The position numbers and the translations under genes are program-made. A stretch of DNA of 7,832 nt from the NCBI GenBank assembly GCA_018238825.1, contig JABCSP010000098.1, forward strand, positions 1 to 7,832. Direction: 5' to 3'. The notes beneath the pieces are model-generated. The model saw nothing but the letters and a program-made list of their open reading frames with translations, searched no databases and was not told where the DNA came from. Source of the DNA: Candidatus Thorarchaeota archaeon (GTDB lineage Archaea > Asgardarchaeota > Thorarchaeia > Thorarchaeales > Thorarchaeaceae). This document shows, piece after piece, positions 6,832-7,832 of the stretch (its first letter is position 1; every line of letters begins with the position of its first letter).

Positions 6832-6836
6832 TAGTT

Positions 6837-6844
6837 ACCTCCTC
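6837..6844 (-). promoter_or_regulatory. Strong Shine-Dalgarno site that fixes the GTG start of the oxidoreductase
   Basis: The minus strand reads GAGGAGGT ending 5 nt before the GTG at 6831. This is the best ribosome-binding site in the window. No in-frame ATG occurs in the right place, so it settles the GTG start, which is also immediately followed by the first beta strand (KIGIIGNG) of the FAD fold. Confidence 0.8.
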
Positions 6845-6931
6845 TATACGGTGGGTGTTGATTCCGTTTCTCGATTATCCTTATTGAGTATACCGAAGCA
6901 CCCCTTCTTCCTTTATTCAGTTTCATCCGCG

Positions 6932-6940
6932 TTCTTTTTA
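6932..6940 (+). promoter_or_regulatory. Possible TATA-like box for a leaderless HAD hydrolase mRNA
   Basis: TTCTTTTTA at 6932-6940 is the most TATA-like element upstream of the HAD gene. Its centre is about 28 bp before the ATG at 6965, so transcription would begin at or a few bases before the start codon. This fits the absence of a properly spaced Shine-Dalgarno site. The match to the archaeal consensus is weak. On the minus strand of the same gap, GGTATACTC (6886-6894) is an equally weak candidate promoter for the oxidoreductase. Confidence 0.3.
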
Positions 6941-6964
6941 GCCGGGGTAATTCTGAATCATCTC

Positions 6965-7705
6965 ATGCCAAGAATGATTCCATCAAAGATACGGGCAATT
7001 CTTTTTGATCTACATCATACCATTACTAAAACTCGAGTAGATATGGTTACACTTACGAGAGAAGCTGCTGAGAGTGCAGGGATTCCGTTCAAGCAGTTTT
7101 CAGATGAACGCTTAGCCAGAGCAATCAAAAAGGCAGACACTTGGATGAAGGAATATCAAGTTCAGAACGGAGTTGACATTCATTGGGGCGGCGAAGTAGA
7201 GCACTGGCTCGAAATTAACAGAGTACTTACTGATGACCTTGAACTTGACAATATTCAAGATGCATCCCTCCTAAAGATGGAGAAGCACTGGAAAGAAACG
7301 ATGGCGACAAACTGGGAGTCATTGGTTGAAGGTGCAAAAGAAACCTTAGAGGAGTTGCACCGTAGAGGATACATTATTGGAATTTGTACACGAAGACATG
7401 ATAACCCAGAGAAACTACTGAAGGAATGGGGTATAGACCATTTACTCTCAACTGTTCATTATTCTGGAGTACCGGGTTATGCAAAACCAAGCCCGTTTAC
7501 TCTACTAGAAGCTGCAAAGGATATTGGTTTTAATCCTCGATTATGTGCGTACGCTGGAAACTACGTTGATGCTGATGTTGGTGCTTCATTGAGTGCAGAG
7601 ATGCTCCCAATACTCACAGTCTGGTCAGATTCTAAAGAGAAGGAACTAGCTCCAGCTGGCACGATCGTTATTGACAAAATCAAAGAAGTGCTGAATAAAA
7701 AGTAG
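6965..7705 (+). CDS. HAD-superfamily hydrolase with altered motifs I and IV
   Basis: The 246-residue product (from ATG 6965) has the HAD Rossmann-like core. Motif I is ILFDLHHTIT with nucleophile D15, but H17 replaces the usual second Asp (acid/base). Motif II is the threonine in IGICTRR (T142). Motif III is K174 in GYAKPSP. Motif IV is AGNYVDAD, with N199 where the first acidic residue usually sits and D202/D204 following. A helical cap (about residues 25-115) lies between motifs I and II, as in C1-capped phosphatases such as phosphoglycolate phosphatase. The replaced Asp suggests altered chemistry or substrate, since phosphatases normally need it; a non-phosphatase or weakly active member is possible. 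Start choice: 6965 or 6974 (both ATG). The frame stays open back to 6752, but that part overlaps the oxidoreductase gene antisense and has no HAD-like content. It is divergent from the oxidoreductase across a 133-bp gap. Confidence 0.85.
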   Translation: MPRMIPSKIRAILFDLHHTITKTRVDMVTLTREAAESAGIPFKQFSDERLARAIKKADTWMKEYQVQNGVDIHWGGEVEHWLEINRVLTDDLELDNIQDASLLKMEKHWKETMATNWESLVEGAKETLEELHRRGYIIGICTRRHDNPEKLLKEWGIDHLLSTVHYSGVPGYAKPSPFTLLEAAKDIGFNPRLCAYAGNYVDADVGASLSAEMLPILTVWSDSKEKELAPAGTIVIDKIKEVLNKK

Positions 7706-7720
7706 CAAGATATTCACTCC

Positions 7721-7730
7721 TTATATAAAT
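7721..7730 (+). promoter_or_regulatory. TATA-like box downstream of the HAD gene
   Basis: TTATATAAAT is the closest match to the archaeal TATA consensus in the window. It sits 15 bp after the HAD stop and would drive plus-strand transcription starting near 7750, exactly where the repeat arms at 7748-7789 begin. A second AT-rich box, CTTATAAAAAG (7803-7813), lies further on. GAGGA at 7816-7820 could serve a start codon at or beyond the right edge. No gene in the window uses these elements, so the assignment depends on sequence beyond 7832. Confidence 0.45.
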
Positions 7731-7747
7731 AAGATTATCAACAATCT

Positions 7748-7791
7748 ATAATTGTCCTGTACAATTATCCTTGACAAAAGGATAATTGTGC
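7748..7791 (+). repeat. Three-arm inverted repeat (alternative hairpins) after the HAD gene
   Basis: ACAATTATCCTT (7761-7772) and AAGGATAATTGT (7778-7789) form a perfect 12-bp stem with a 5-nt loop, extendable by a G-U and a G-C pair (7759-7760 with 7790-7791). The first eight bases of the left arm, ACAATTAT, are also complementary to ATAATTGT at 7748-7755. The middle segment can therefore pair with either neighbour, but not both. The T-rich CTATTTTCTT at 7796-7805 follows, so a terminator for the HAD transcript is one reading. An attenuator-like leader or a DNA operator for the gene to the right is the other. Confidence 0.6.
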
Positions 7792-7832
7792 ATTACTATT
7801 TTCTTATAAAAAGAAGAGGACTAAAACAATAT

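Noticed and set aside
6752..6964. N-terminal extension of the HAD gene by 71 residues
   Set aside because: It would overlap the oxidoreductase start and its strong Shine-Dalgarno site. The HAD fold begins just after the ATGs at 6965/6974, and the extension has no HAD-like content.

Overview
The window looks like chromosomal DNA from an archaeon. The main reasons are an overlapping mre11-rad50 gene pair, AT-rich TATA-like boxes rather than bacterial -35/-10 promoters, purine Shine-Dalgarno sites complementary to the archaeal/bacterial 16S tail, two GTG starts, and a secreted SBBP beta-propeller protein rich in N-x-S/T sequons. The lineage cannot be fixed from this sequence. A mesophilic Asgard-type or euryarchaeal genome of moderate GC would fit, but that is inference.

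Layout from left to right. (1) 1-1175, minus strand: the N-terminal 391 codons of a large secreted SBBP-repeat propeller protein that runs off the left edge. (2) 1234-1935, minus: a seven-helix membrane protein of unknown function, 58 nt upstream of the propeller gene and probably co-transcribed with it. A symmetric TATA-like box (2099-2112) and a run of inverted repeats (1975-2080) precede it and may form a structured RNA leader. (3) 2183-3121, minus: a CPBP/Rce1-type intramembrane protease. (4) 3122-3249: a divergent promoter region. (5) 3250-5633, plus: mre11 and rad50, overlapping by one base (TGATG). (6) 5641-6831, minus: an FAD/NAD(P)-dependent oxidoreductase, convergent with rad50 across a 7-nt gap. 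(7) 6965-7705, plus: a HAD-fold hydrolase with altered catalytic motifs, divergent from the oxidoreductase. (8) 7706-7832: a gene-free tail with a TATA-like box and three mutually complementary arms.

The strongest candidate for something unusual is the Mre11-Rad50 pair. Mre11 keeps every phosphoesterase motif. Its Rad50 partner is only 432 residues long, with all ATPase motifs intact, about 110 residues between the two ATPase lobes, and no CxxC zinc hook. This looks like a genuine compact, hook-less Rad50 rather than a broken gene, because the frame is open throughout and both lobes are complete.

The minus-strand membrane and surface genes (propeller, seven-helix protein, CPBP protease) form a cell-envelope block. 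The DNA-repair pair, the oxidoreductase and the HAD enzyme do not share an obvious pathway with it or with each other.
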